Positions 7,911 to 15,694 of a DNA stretch of 35,951 bases are shown here, one piece after another. Source of the stretch: Clostridia bacterium (GTDB lineage: Bacteria > Bacillota_A > Clostridia > Christensenellales > Aristaeellaceae); the NCBI GenBank assembly GCA_017432405.1, contig JAFRJF010000225.1, forward strand, positions 1-35,951. Reading direction: 5' to 3'. Position 1 is the first letter of the stretch. Every line of letters starts with the position of its first letter. The notes beneath the pieces are model-generated. The model searched no databases, was not told where the DNA came from, and saw only the letters and a program-made list of their open reading frames with translations. Made by a program: the position numbers and the translations under genes.

Positions 7911-7953
7911 CCCCCTCGCGGATGTGGCTTCAGCCGCGAGGGGGTCTTTTTTT
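7911..7953 (+). terminator. Intrinsic terminator of the ligase operon
   Basis: A strong stem of CCCCCTCGCGG with CCGCGAGGGGG, a 12-base loop, then TCTTTTTTT, 52 bases after the ACT gene stop. The 7859-8244 gap holds this terminator, a promoter at 8050-8078 and a leader of about 165 bases in which I recognise no known RNA motif. Confidence 0.92.
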
Positions 7954-8049
7954 GCCATCATGTCATTGCGGCGCCCAAAGGCCTTGCCTGCCAATGATGC
8001 CGCCCGGACAGGGGACCCGGGGATCATGGGAAAAACGATCAGGATGCGG

Positions 8050-8078
8050 TTGAAATACCTCTTTTTATATGTTATCAT
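8050..8078 (+). promoter_or_regulatory. Promoter for the EAL receptor gene
   Basis: TTGAAA (8050-8055) and TATCAT (8073-8078) are 17 bases apart, upstream of a leader of about 165 bases. Confidence 0.65.
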
Positions 8079-8244
8079 AGAGCTGTGGAAAAAAACGGAC
8101 GGCTAAAAACCCTCAAGGGGCTTCCCCGCGGGACCGGAAGGGCTTTATGGCGGTTGACGGGCCGGCGGGATTCGTCCGGCGTGGGATATGAACCAGACAG
8201 GTTGTGCGGATCTGCTTCGCGCGTGGAAAGGATGGCGATCGGCC

Positions 8245-10458
8245 ATGAGAAAGACAGGAACCGGGTGGATTGCCGCAATACTGTGCGGCATGCTCATGGC
8301 GTTGGCCGTCCTCCCCCTGCCGGCAACGGCGCTTTCCGAGGGCGACGCCGGGGAAACGCTGACGGTGGGCATACCCGGCGACAGGTGTCCCATATTCTAT
8401 TCGGATCCGGATACCGGCGCGCCTACGGGCATCGGCGTGGATCTGATGCGCTATGCGGCGGAGGGCGCGGGCTATCGTCCGAGCTTTCGGGTCATCGGGG
8501 AAGGGACGCTCAAGGAGGCCCTCGACAACGGGGAATACGACGTCATCATGCCCCTCGGCAGCGCGATCACCAGCGCCTCCGGACAATCGACCGCGGTGAC
8601 GGAAAACCTGTTTCAGACGCCCTTCACGTTTGTCACGAAGGGAAACCGGGCGCTGCCTCCGTTGGATCAACTGCGCGTGGGCATGCTGCGCTCACTGGGC
8701 GGCGGCATTGAAACGGTGCGCCAGCTCTATCCCGATATGGAAATTATCGAATACGAGACCATGCGTGAGAGCGTGCAGGCCCTTCGCGCGGGCGAGGTGG
8801 ACGCCCTGCTGCACAATTCCTATGTCTGGAGCTATGTGCTGCAAAAGCCCTCCTACAGCGATCTGACGGTGCAGCCCTCGACGGTGTTTTCCATGGACTT
8901 CCGGGCGGGCGCGCCGGATACCCCCGAGGGCCGGGCGGTGATCGAGCGGTTGAACGGGGGCATTGCGCTGCTGACGGATACCCGGCGGCAGGCCGTGATA
9001 CTGGATTATACCTCCCGGCGGCTGTACCGGTATGACCTATCCGATTACCTTCACCGGTATGGGCAGGTTTTGCTCCTGGCGCTGCTGCTGTTTGTCGCGG
9101 TGGCGGTCATTGCGGCCCAGCGGATCCGCGCCATCCGCAGGGAGCAGGATGAAAGGATTCGCCAGATGCTCGACCACGACGCGCTGACCGGCCTGCTCAG
9201 CATGAACGGATTCCGCAAGCGGGTTGAGGAGCTGCTGCGCGCCCATCCGGACGCGCCCTATTTCCTGTCCTACAACAACGTCAGGGATTTCAAGTTTATC
9301 AACGACAGCCTTGGCCGGGAAGCGGGGGATGAGCTGCTCAGGTTCTGGGCGCGCAAGTCGATGGAAAACCTGTCGGCTGACGAGGCCATGGGAAGGGTCG
9401 CGGCGGATCATTTCGCCGTTCTGCGGCGCATTTCGGACGACGAACAGATGAAATCGGACGAACGGAACGTACTTGAACCGGTCAACAATTTTTTCATCGA
9501 TCAGGGCAAGGATAACCGGGTGCAGATCTGCAGCGGCATCTATGTGCTGACGCCGAAGGACTTCCGAGAGATCGACGTGGACCATATGCTCGACCTGGCC
9601 AGGGTGGCGGAGAAGAAGGCCAGGGAGAACAGAAAGGGCGATTTTGAGTTCTACAATCGCGAGCAATGGGAGCGGGGAAAGCGCGTCGCCGATATCATCA
9701 ACTACCTTCCCAAGGGCATAAAGTCCGGGGATATTCGCGTCTGGTACCAGCCGCAGGTCAATTATGAGACGGGCGAAATCACCGGCGCGGAGGCGCTGTG
9801 CCGCTGGGATCACAGCAAGCTGGGCTGGCTGCAGCCGGCGGGCTTTATCGAGACGCTGGAGGACGCCGGACTGATCTATGACCTGGATTCCTTTGTCTGG
9901 GACAGGGTCTGCCAGGATCTGCACAGATGGAACACACAGGGATATCACAGGGCTGCCTCCGTGAATGTCTCCCGGGACGACATCAGCGATGACCGCGACA
10001 TCCCCGGCCAGTTTTCCCGGCTGATCCAGACCTACGACCTGACGCCGGACCAGCTTCGAATCGAGATCACCGAGACGGCCTATGTGGAGAACCACGACAT
10101 CCTGATCGAAACCACCCGGAAGCTGAGGTCCCTTGGCTTCCAGGTGGAGATGGATGATTTTGGAAGCGGCTACTCCTCGCTGCACATGCTCAAGGAGGTG
10201 CCCGTGGATCGCATCAAGCTGGACCTTCACTTCCTGACGTCGTCGGGCGACCCCGTAAAGAGCCGCACGATCGTCAGCTGCATGATCAACATGGTGCGCC
10301 TGCTGGGGATGCAGATGATCGCAGAAGGCGTGGAAACTGTCGAACAGGCGGAGTTCCTCGACAGCCAGGGCTGTTCTGAGATGCAGGGCTACTACTTCTA
10401 CAAGCCCATGCCGGTCGAGGATTTTGAAGTGATCATGCATAAGGGATACGGAATTTGA
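8245..10458 (+). CDS. Periplasmic-binding / degenerate GGDEF / EAL cyclic-di-GMP phosphodiesterase receptor
   Basis: A 737-residue membrane receptor. Signal peptide 1-30 (MRKTGTGWIAAILCG..., cleavage near ATA-LSE). Residues 35-265 form an extracytoplasmic solute-binding (SBP_bac_3-like) sensor (LTVGIPGDRCPIFY, GIGVDLMRYAAE). A transmembrane helix lies at about 274-292 (VLLLALLLFVAVAVIAA). A GGDEF-like domain follows (DALTGLLSMNGF), but its active loop reads AADHF, so cyclase activity should be absent. The EAL domain (about 480-735) keeps its catalytic set: EAL in AEALCRW, VNVS, ITET, DDFGSGYSS, RIKLDLHF, AEGVET and QGYYF, predicting c-di-GMP hydrolysis. The start is ATG 8245 with GGATGG nine bases upstream, which places the signal peptide at the N-terminus. 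Bound ligand unknown; amino-acid-like by fold. Confidence 0.88.
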   Translation: MRKTGTGWIAAILCGMLMALAVLPLPATALSEGDAGETLTVGIPGDRCPIFYSDPDTGAPTGIGVDLMRYAAEGAGYRPSFRVIGEGTLKEALDNGEYDVIMPLGSAITSASGQSTAVTENLFQTPFTFVTKGNRALPPLDQLRVGMLRSLGGGIETVRQLYPDMEIIEYETMRESVQALRAGEVDALLHNSYVWSYVLQKPSYSDLTVQPSTVFSMDFRAGAPDTPEGRAVIERLNGGIALLTDTRRQAVILDYTSRRLYRYDLSDYLHRYGQVLLLALLLFVAVAVIAAQRIRAIRREQDERIRQMLDHDALTGLLSMNGFRKRVEELLRAHPDAPYFLSYNNVRDFKFINDSLGREAGDELLRFWARKSMENLSADEAMGRVAADHFAVLRRISDDEQMKSDERNVLEPVNNFFIDQGKDNRVQICSGIYVLTPKDFREIDVDHMLDLARVAEKKARENRKGDFEFYNREQWERGKRVADIINYLPKGIKSGDIRVWYQPQVNYETGEITGAEALCRWDHSKLGWLQPAGFIETLEDAGLIYDLDSFVWDRVCQDLHRWNTQGYHRAASVNVSRDDISDDRDIPGQFSRLIQTYDLTPDQLRIEITETAYVENHDILIETTRKLRSLGFQVEMDDFGSGYSSLHMLKEVPVDRIKLDLHFLTSSGDPVKSRTIVSCMINMVRLLGMQMIAEGVETVEQAEFLDSQGCSEMQGYYFYKPMPVEDFEVIMHKGYGI

Positions 10459-10592
10459 GCAGCCGAAGGGAACCGCGCCTCTCGCTGTTTCGCTTCAAGC
10501 GCCACTACATATTGAACGCCCTGGACGACGAGGTCATGATGGTGCTGCTTCGGCAGCGCATCGTGCGGCAGATGCATTTCGAAAGCTTTTGA
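10455..10592 (+). CDS. Possible 45-residue small ORF coupled to the EAL receptor gene
   Basis: A TTG-initiated frame overlaps the stop of the EAL gene as TTTGA, with AAGGGA about eight bases upstream, and runs 46 codons to a TGA. The product would be basic at the N-terminus (SSRREPRLSLFRFKRHY) then helical (ILNALDDEVMMVLLRQRIVRQM). I do not recognise it. The overlap style matches other coupled genes in this window, but shortness and the TTG start leave real doubt; it could be an eroded gene end. Confidence 0.35.
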   Translation: MSSRREPRLSLFRFKRHYILNALDDEVMMVLLRQRIVRQMHFESF

Positions 10593-10593
10593 T

Positions 10594-10621
10594 ACTAAAA
10601 GGCCGGCACCTGATGCCGGCC
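10594..10621 (-). terminator. Terminator for the minus-strand salvage operon
   Basis: A perfect eight-base stem GGCCGGCA/TGCCGGCC with a five-base loop is followed, on the minus strand, by TTTTAGTA. It lies about 130 bases beyond the lacI stop, after the hairpin element at 10625-10740. Confidence 0.6.
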
Positions 10622-10624
10622 CAG

Positions 10625-10740
10625 GGGGCTGTCCCAAAACATCTGTATATCCGCAATCGCAAGCGTAGCGGCGCCTATCAGGCGCCGTGTGGCGGCTGTG
10701 TTTTTCTGGTGAATACATGGTTTCGAGACAGGCCTTTTTT
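10625..10740. repeat. MITE-like imperfect inverted repeat
   Basis: The left end GGGGGCTGTCCCAAAACATC and the right end, read inverted, AAAAAAGGCCTGTCTCGAAACC are imperfect inverted repeats about 22-25 bases long that enclose a second palindrome (GGCGCC TATCA GGCGCC, around 10669-10685). The element is about 116 bases, noncoding and terminal-inverted like a MITE. On the plus strand it ends in TTTTTT, so it might also stop transcripts coming from the EAL gene. No target duplication was certain. Confidence 0.45.
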
Positions 10741-10753
10741 ATGGTGTGCCGGG

Positions 10754-11752
10754 TTACAGGACCCGGCAGCTGTTGCGCTCGATCAGCTGGCCGTCGATTT
10801 GCAGGTGCATGGCGGGCCAGGAGCGATTCTGGATGCGCATCCGCAGCAGCTTTACGGCCAGTGAGCCCAGCGTGCTGCGGGAGATGCGAAGGGTGGTCAG
10901 CGCGGGCGTGGAAACCGCGCTGAAGGGGATGTCGTCCACGCCGACGACGGAGAAATCCTCCGGAATGCGGTAGCCGGCCTCTACCAGGGCCTTCATGGCC
11001 CCGATGGCCACGGAATCGTTGTCGGCCACGAACGCGGTGTGGGGCACGAAGCGCCCCTCGTCGATGGTCCGCTTCATGGCCTCGTAGACGCTGTTGAGCG
11101 TCGACCCCAGCACGCAGGGCTCCGGCAGCGGCAGCGCCAGGGCGCGCATGCGCTCGGCATAGCCCCGATAGCGCTCCTGGCAGTTGTGAACCGGCAGGTC
11201 GAACTTCAGGTAGCCGATATCCCTGTGGCCCAGGCCGTACAGGTAGTCCACCGCGCCGGCGGCGATGGTCTCGTTGGCCATCACCACGCTGTCCACCCCG
11301 CCGTAGTGCAGGTTGTTGTCCAGCACCACGGTGGGCACGGGGATCAGATCCAACAGGGGATAGTGCTCCGGCGCCAGCTCGGAGCCGATCAGGATCACGC
11401 CGTCCGGGGGCGTCTGCATCAGCGCGTGCAGGGTCTGCGGCGCGTTCGCCGCCTCGCAGCGGGCCATCACCAGCTCGAAGGCATGGCGGCGGCATTCGCT
11501 TTCGATGCGGTCGATGATCGAGGCGATGAATCCCTGGTTTTCCTCGGTGGCGCCATGGGTATGGAACTTGATCACCATCAGCCGGGCGTGCTGGGGCTTG
11601 CTCTTCTTGCCCGCGGCGGTGTAGCCGTTTTCCTCGATGATGGCCAGAACCTTGCGACGGGTCTCATCGCTTACGCCCCTGCGGTTGTTGATGACCAGCG
11701 AAACGGATGCCGGCGAGACGCCCGCAAGCGCGGCAATTTCCCGAACAGTCAT
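10754..11752 (-). CDS. LacI-family transcriptional regulator
   Basis: A 332-residue regulator. Residues 1-50 hold the LacI helix-turn-helix and hinge (TVREIAALAGVSPASVSLVINNRRGVSDETRRKV), and residues 60-330 the periplasmic-binding-fold effector domain (GVILIGSELAPEHY, NETIAAGAVDYLYGLGHRDIGYL, VADNDSVAIGAMKAL, VVGVDDIPFS, LRISRSTLG). Members are usually repressors released by a sugar or nucleoside. The start is ATG 11752, six bases after AGAGGG. It is the last gene of the aldolase-mtnK-mtnA-fucU operon, 33 bases behind the mutarotase gene, so it probably controls this locus, perhaps through the palindrome at 15448-15467, and responds to the salvaged sugar. Confidence 0.92.
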   Translation of the reverse strand: MTVREIAALAGVSPASVSLVINNRRGVSDETRRKVLAIIEENGYTAAGKKSKPQHARLMVIKFHTHGATEENQGFIASIIDRIESECRRHAFELVMARCEAANAPQTLHALMQTPPDGVILIGSELAPEHYPLLDLIPVPTVVLDNNLHYGGVDSVVMANETIAAGAVDYLYGLGHRDIGYLKFDLPVHNCQERYRGYAERMRALALPLPEPCVLGSTLNSVYEAMKRTIDEGRFVPHTAFVADNDSVAIGAMKALVEAGYRIPEDFSVVGVDDIPFSAVSTPALTTLRISRSTLGSLAVKLLRMRIQNRSWPAMHLQIDGQLIERNSCRVL

Positions 11753-11785
11753 GGTGATCCCTCTCTTCGTCTGCCCGAGGGCTGC

Positions 11786-12214
11786 CTATACCAGGCAGCC
11801 CTTTTTGATGATGATACAGGCGTACAGCGCGCGCTCGGTGGTGGCCACCGTGGCGTAGGCTTTTTTGGCGCGCTCGTAGAATTCAAAGCGGTCTATGGTT
11901 TCAAACTTCGTGCCGGGCTGGTGCTTTTCAACGATGGCGTGAAAGCGCTCCCAGATGGGCGGGTTGCCGTCCAGCGTGCCGGGTACCACGCGCATCAGCG
12001 TCACCGGCGCGTCCACGAATTCGTCCAGCGGGAACAGCTGCAATATGGCGTCCAGCAGCACGTCGGCGTTCTGGCCGTCCTGGCGGGCGCAGCGCTTGCC
12101 CATCGACTCGGCGGGGAAGTTACAGTCGCCAATGACCAGCTCGTCGCCGTGACCCATCTCGGCCAGGATCTTCAGCAGCTCGGGGGTGATGATCGGCGGA
12201 ACGCCCTTCAGCAC
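11786..12214 (-). CDS. RbsD/FucU-family sugar mutarotase
   Basis: A 142-residue protein matching the RbsD/FucU family that interconverts sugar anomers. Diagnostic segments are [25 protein letters not shown] near the N-terminus, with the catalytic-type histidine in GHGDE, and the C-terminal [31 protein letters not shown]. The start is GTG 12214, six bases after AAGGAGGG; upstream in-frame codons belong to a frame antisense to no protein signal and overlap MtnA coding. It overlaps the mtnA stop by seven bases. Next to an importer and a methylthioribose kinase, it may supply the kinase with the right anomer of methylthioribose or 5-deoxyribose. Fucose or ribose as substrate is unlikely since no fuc or rbsK gene is present. 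Confidence 0.9.
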   Translation of the reverse strand: MLKGVPPIITPELLKILAEMGHGDELVIGDCNFPAESMGKRCARQDGQNADVLLDAILQLFPLDEFVDAPVTLMRVVPGTLDGNPPIWERFHAIVEKHQPGTKFETIDRFEFYERAKKAYATVATTERALYACIIIKKGCLV

Positions 12215-13314
12215 GGGGATCCCTCCTTTGCCTTCGCTTCCTTCTTCCGGAAGATCTCCTTCAGGGATTCGCTGTAGGGGGGGCGGGCGATGCCGTACTC
12301 GGTGACGATGCCGGCGATCAGGTCGTGGTTGGTGACGTCGAAGGCGGGGTTGTACACCTTCACGCCCTCGGGAGCCATGCGCTGCTTGTACCACATCTCC
12401 GTGACCTCCTCCGGCTTGCGCTGCTCGATGGTAATGGCGTCGCCGTCGGGGATGCTCATGTCGATGGTAGAGGTGGGCCCCAGCACGTAGAAGGGGATGC
12501 CGTAGTGCTTGGCCAGTATGGCCACGCCGCTGGTGCCGATCTTGTTGGCGGCGTCGCCATTGGCGGCCACCCGGTCGCAGCCCACGAACACGGCGTTGAC
12601 CCAGCCGTTCTTCATGACCTGGGAGGCCATGTTGTCGCAGATGACGGTGGTGTCCACGCCGTCGGCGAACAGCTCGAAGGCGCTCAGCCGCGCGCCCTGG
12701 AGCAGGGGACGGGTCTCGTCGGTGAAAACCCGGAAATTCATGCCCCGCTCACGGCCCAGGTGCAGCGGCGCCAGGGCGGTGCCGTATTTGGAGGTGGCCA
12801 GCTGGCCCGCGTTGCAATGGGTCAGTATGCCGTCGCCGTCCTTGATGAGGGTCAGGCCGTACTCACCGATGGCGCGGCACATCCGAACGTCCTCCTCCTT
12901 GATGGCGATGCTCTCGTCGCGCAGCAGGGCCACGATCTCGGGGATGGGCTTGTCGCGGTTGTCCAGCACCACCCTTTCCATGCGGTTCAGCGCCCAGCTG
13001 AGGTTCACCGCCGTGGGACGGGAGGAATCCAGGTAGTCCTTGTCGGCCTTGAATTGCTTATAGAAGGTATCGAAGTCGTCGGCGACGATCCTCCTGGCGG
13101 CCAGGTAGATGCCGAACGCCGCCGCGCAGCCGATGGCCGGCGCGCCGCGCACCTTCAGCAGGTAGATGGCGTCCCAGATGTCCTTGATCTCGGTCAGGTG
13201 CAGCACCTCCACCACGGAGGGCAGCCGGGTCTGGTCCAGTATGAGCAGCGCGCCGTTTTCGTCGTCCAACGCCACGGTCTCATAGCTCATGATGCTCTTG
13301 TTTTCCTCTGCCAT
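12208..13314 (-). CDS. mtnA: S-methyl-5-thioribose-1-phosphate isomerase (MtnA)
   Basis: A 368-residue isomerase of the eIF2B-like MtnA family, converting methylthioribose 1-phosphate to methylthioribulose 1-phosphate. Evidence: [21 protein letters not shown] (family RGAPAIG motif), [24 protein letters not shown] with the catalytic-type cysteine, [15 protein letters not shown] with the TRP motif, [18 protein letters not shown] with the catalytic-type aspartate, and PEEVTEMW near the end. The start is ATG 13314 behind GGAGGAAAGG. It lies 13 bases after mtnK. In 5-deoxyribose disposal clusters the homologue (DrdI) acts on 5-deoxyribose 1-phosphate; sequence alone does not separate the two. Confidence 0.93.
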   Translation of the reverse strand: MAEENKSIMSYETVALDDENGALLILDQTRLPSVVEVLHLTEIKDIWDAIYLLKVRGAPAIGCAAAFGIYLAARRIVADDFDTFYKQFKADKDYLDSSRPTAVNLSWALNRMERVVLDNRDKPIPEIVALLRDESIAIKEEDVRMCRAIGEYGLTLIKDGDGILTHCNAGQLATSKYGTALAPLHLGRERGMNFRVFTDETRPLLQGARLSAFELFADGVDTTVICDNMASQVMKNGWVNAVFVGCDRVAANGDAANKIGTSGVAILAKHYGIPFYVLGPTSTIDMSIPDGDAITIEQRKPEEVTEMWYKQRMAPEGVKVYNPAFDVTNHDLIAGIVTEYGIARPPYSESLKEIFRKKEAKAKEGSPC

Positions 13315-13327
13315 GGCCCTTTCCTCC

Positions 13328-14542
13328 TTACTTGGCGGCCTCGTCGGCGCGCAGCACGGCGTTCACGAAGTCCGCGCCGGTCTTGAAGCTCTCGCGGTGC
13401 AGTATGTAGTCCTTGCCGCAGAGTATGTTCACCCGCTCGGCATGGGCCCGCTTTTCGGGGTCGGCGATGGTGGTCACGTCCTTGACCTGGGCCATGCCCA
13501 CCGTGCGGCGGTGCAGCTCGGTGCCGGCGTAGCCCGCGGTGTCCGACAGGATGCTGTTCAGGTAGAACTCCCGGAAGCCGGACACCTTGGCCATGGGCTC
13601 GGTGACGTTCTCGTCGAAGCACTTGAGGAACTTCTCGCAGAACAGGTCCATGGTGTCGCGGATGGCGTCCAGCGCCCACTGGCAGAAGGCCTCGTCGCCG
13701 GCGGCGCGGCCGTTGTCCCAGGCGAAGATCAGGTTGGCCACCACGTTGCCGATGTCGTAGCCCATGGGGCCGTAGAAGGCGAACTCGGGGTCGAAGACCT
13801 TGGTGGAATCCTTTTTGACAAATATGGAGCCGGTGTGCAGGTCGCCGTGGATCAACGCCTGGGCGTTGTTCATGAACTCAAACTTCAGCCGGGCCACGGC
13901 CAGCTTCAGGGCGTCGTCGTCGTAAAGCTCCTTCTTTACGAATTCGGCGTTGGCCGGGAACACCAGGTTGCGGCCGTTGATGTCGTTGTAGGGCTCCATC
14001 AGCACCAGGTCCTCGGTGATCTCGCACAGCTCGGGGTTGATGAAGCTCTTCACCAACGCCTTCTTGGCCTTGTGCTCCATCACCACGTCGGTGGTTTTCA
14101 GCAGGGTGTTGACCATATAGGTGGAGATGTCGTCGGCGAAGCGGGGGAAGGTCTCGTGGCGCATCAGGGCATAGCGCATCAGCTCATGGTCGGACAGGTC
14201 CTCCATGCAGCAGGCGCACATAACGGTGTCATAGCCGTAAATCTTCGGCACCGAGCCGGGGGCGTACTTGTCCTGGATCTGCAGTATTTCGCTCTCGATG
14301 CGGTTGCGGTCGGTGGAGACGTGCATGTCCGCAGAGATGCGCAGCGCCTCGCCCGCCTGCTTGACGATCAGGGATTTGCCGGTGGCCTCCTCCACCACGC
14401 GGAACACGTAGTTGAGGTTGCCGTCGCCGATCTCCTTCACGGTCAGCACGGCGTCGGGGGCAAAGTGACCGGGATAGCGGGTCTGCACATAGCCGGGAAC
14501 GTCGGTTTCCTTCATCAGGAAGTAGGTATCGTACTGGGACAT
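13328..14542 (-). CDS. mtnK: S-methyl-5-thioribose kinase (MtnK)
   Basis: A 404-residue kinase with the aminoglycoside-phosphotransferase-like fold. It phosphorylates C1 of methylthioribose with ATP and, in known homologues, 5-deoxyribose. Visible motifs are [16 protein letters not shown] (nucleotide loop with the MtnK-typical GDGN-NYV), SLIVKQAGE with the ATP lysine, the catalytic loop [13 protein letters not shown], and [19 protein letters not shown], where DPE replaces the protein-kinase DFG. These are characteristic of MtnK. The start is ATG 14542 with GGAAGGATG upstream. It is the second gene of the operon, 35 bases after the aldolase gene, and supplies MtnA with its substrate. Confidence 0.94.
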   Translation of the reverse strand: MSQYDTYFLMKETDVPGYVQTRYPGHFAPDAVLTVKEIGDGNLNYVFRVVEEATGKSLIVKQAGEALRISADMHVSTDRNRIESEILQIQDKYAPGSVPKIYGYDTVMCACCMEDLSDHELMRYALMRHETFPRFADDISTYMVNTLLKTTDVVMEHKAKKALVKSFINPELCEITEDLVLMEPYNDINGRNLVFPANAEFVKKELYDDDALKLAVARLKFEFMNNAQALIHGDLHTGSIFVKKDSTKVFDPEFAFYGPMGYDIGNVVANLIFAWDNGRAAGDEAFCQWALDAIRDTMDLFCEKFLKCFDENVTEPMAKVSGFREFYLNSILSDTAGYAGTELHRRTVGMAQVKDVTTIADPEKRAHAERVNILCGKDYILHRESFKTGADFVNAVLRADEAAK

Positions 14543-14577
14543 GGGGTCATCCTTCCTTTCTATATGATCGATGGGGG

Positions 14578-15312
14578 TCAGTTATCGTTGTGAACGACGT
14601 CCTTCAGATTGCTCTCGGTGGGCGCACCGACAGGCCGGCCGCCGGCATGGATGCCCAGGTTCGACCGGATGTCCAGCAGGGCGTCGATCTGCCCCTCGCT
14701 GAGCACGTTGGCCCGGCCCAGGAAGCGGGTGGTGTAGATGGTGATCATGGCGTAGTGCTCCACAGCCTCCAGCCGGTAGAAGGCCTCGGTGAGGTTGCGG
14801 CCCCATGTGACCGGCCCGTGGTTGCCTAGCAGCACGGCGTTATAATCCTTCGCGTAGGGAGCGATGGAATCCGGTATGCCCTGGGAGCCGGGCAGCTCGT
14901 AGTGCACGCAGGGCACGACGCCCAGGTTGACCAAGGCCTCGGGATAGATGGCCTGGTCCAGAGCCATGCCTGCGATGGCAAAGGCGGTGCTGACCGGCGG
15001 GTGGGCGTGGCACACGGCCTGGGCCTCGGGGTTTTCCTGATAGATGCGGATGTGCATTTTTACCTCGCTGGAGGGGCCGGCCTTGCCCTGCTTGAGCACC
15101 GTGCCGTCCAGTCGCATCTTCACCAGCATGTCCTCTGTCATGAAGCCCTTGGAGACGCCGGTGGGCGTGGTCCATATGGTGTCCTCGGCCACGCGGCAGC
15201 TGATGTTGCCGTCGTTGGCGGCCACGAAGTTTTTCTCGTACATGCGGCGGCCCACCTCAAGGATCAGTTCCCGGGCTTCCTTGTCGGTGGGGTAGCAGAT
15301 TGCGTTTGCCAA
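14578..15312 (-). CDS. Class II aldolase (methylthioribulose-1-P / 5-deoxyribulose-1-P aldolase, DHAP shunt)
   Basis: A 244-residue class II aldolase/adducin-family protein. Features: NDGNISCR, TPTGVSKG, the catalytic acid in SSEVKMH, zinc ligands in CHAHPP and LGNHGPVTWG. In the DHAP shunt such an enzyme splits methylthioribulose 1-phosphate into dihydroxyacetone phosphate and methylthioacetaldehyde. MtnB dehydratase belongs to the same superfamily, but the rest of the classic methionine salvage set (mtnW/X/C/D) is absent here, which favours the aldolase. I prefer the TTG at 15312, 11 bases behind AAAGGAG; the TTG at 15333 would overlap that site. First gene of the minus operon under the 15422-15450 promoter. 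Confidence 0.85.
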   Translation of the reverse strand: MANAICYPTDKEARELILEVGRRMYEKNFVAANDGNISCRVAEDTIWTTPTGVSKGFMTEDMLVKMRLDGTVLKQGKAGPSSEVKMHIRIYQENPEAQAVCHAHPPVSTAFAIAGMALDQAIYPEALVNLGVVPCVHYELPGSQGIPDSIAPYAKDYNAVLLGNHGPVTWGRNLTEAFYRLEAVEHYAMITIYTTRFLGRANVLSEGQIDALLDIRSNLGIHAGGRPVGAPTESNLKDVVHNDN

Positions 15313-15421
15313 ACTTGTCCCAGCTCCTTTCAATGCGCCTTAAGCAGCGCTGTCGTTCGTCCTGTGTTTGATTTCCATTAAACGTGCGCCTGTGCAATGG
15401 CGTTCTGTTCAGTCAATGTTT

Positions 15422-15450
15422 ATTATAATTTCAGTATTCGTTTATGTCAA
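15422..15450 (-). promoter_or_regulatory. Consensus promoter of the mtn salvage operon
   Basis: On the minus strand a perfect TTGACA (15450-15445), 17 bases, and a perfect TATAAT (15427-15422), 110 bases upstream of the aldolase start. A full consensus promoter is expected to be strong and to need repression; the palindrome at 15448-15467 covers its -35. The 15313-15694 gap holds both divergent promoters and this operator. Confidence 0.88.
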
Positions 15451-15467
15451 TAGAAAATTTTCTATTG
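15448..15467. promoter_or_regulatory. Perfect 20-bp palindromic operator candidate
   Basis: CAATAGAAAATTTTCTATTG is self-complementary over all 20 bases. Its left end overlaps the -35 box of the minus-strand promoter and its right edge touches a TATAAT (15468-15473) on the plus strand, so a bound dimer could block both directions. The divergent layout and a LacI regulator in the operon make it the best operator candidate. Many LacI operators have a central CG; this one is AT-centred. Confidence 0.7.
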
Positions 15468-15598
15468 TATAATTTGCCCATACAGAAAAGCTCGTGATGG
15501 CTTTATTTTGCAGATTATTACCGCCGATTGGCCTGTATTGCCACAAATCGGCGCCCGCTGCCCATTGAAATTTATAAACATAAAGATAAACAGGGGTA

Positions 15599-15627
15599 TT
15601 GCATTTTAGTAAAATTGATGCTATAAT
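15599..15627 (+). promoter_or_regulatory. Promoter of the ABC importer operon
   Basis: TTGCAT (15599-15604) and TATAAT (15622-15627) with 17 bases between, 68 bases before the binding-protein gene. The spacer includes ATTTTA-G-TAAAAT, a 13-base palindrome that might bind a regulator. Confidence 0.75.
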
Positions 15628-15694
15628 AGGCATTGACAGGCCGGCAGGGCGTCTGCCGACCAGAATATATCCATCATGAAGGAGGAACCTCAAG

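Noticed and set aside
8079..8244. Cyclic-di-GMP riboswitch in the EAL gene leader
   Set aside because: The leader is long enough, but the conserved sequences of c-di-GMP-I or -II aptamers are not visible.
10625..10740. Intact insertion sequence
   Set aside because: Only terminal-repeat-like ends are present; there is no transposase frame.
11786..12394. A 202-residue version of the RbsD/FucU protein
   Set aside because: The extra 60 N-terminal residues overlap mtnA coding sequence and look like an out-of-frame shadow; the GTG at 12214 has a strong ribosome site and gives the family length.
12208..15312. Classic methionine salvage (MtnKABCDE) operon
   Set aside because: Only mtnK and mtnA are joined by a class II aldolase; no mtnW/X, mtnC, mtnD or transaminase gene is present, so the DHAP shunt is the better reading.
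15468..15473. Second plus-strand promoter at the palindrome
   Set aside because: TATAAT is perfect, but the hexamer 17 bases upstream (TGTCAA) is poor; the 15599-15627 promoter is a better candidate for the importer genes.
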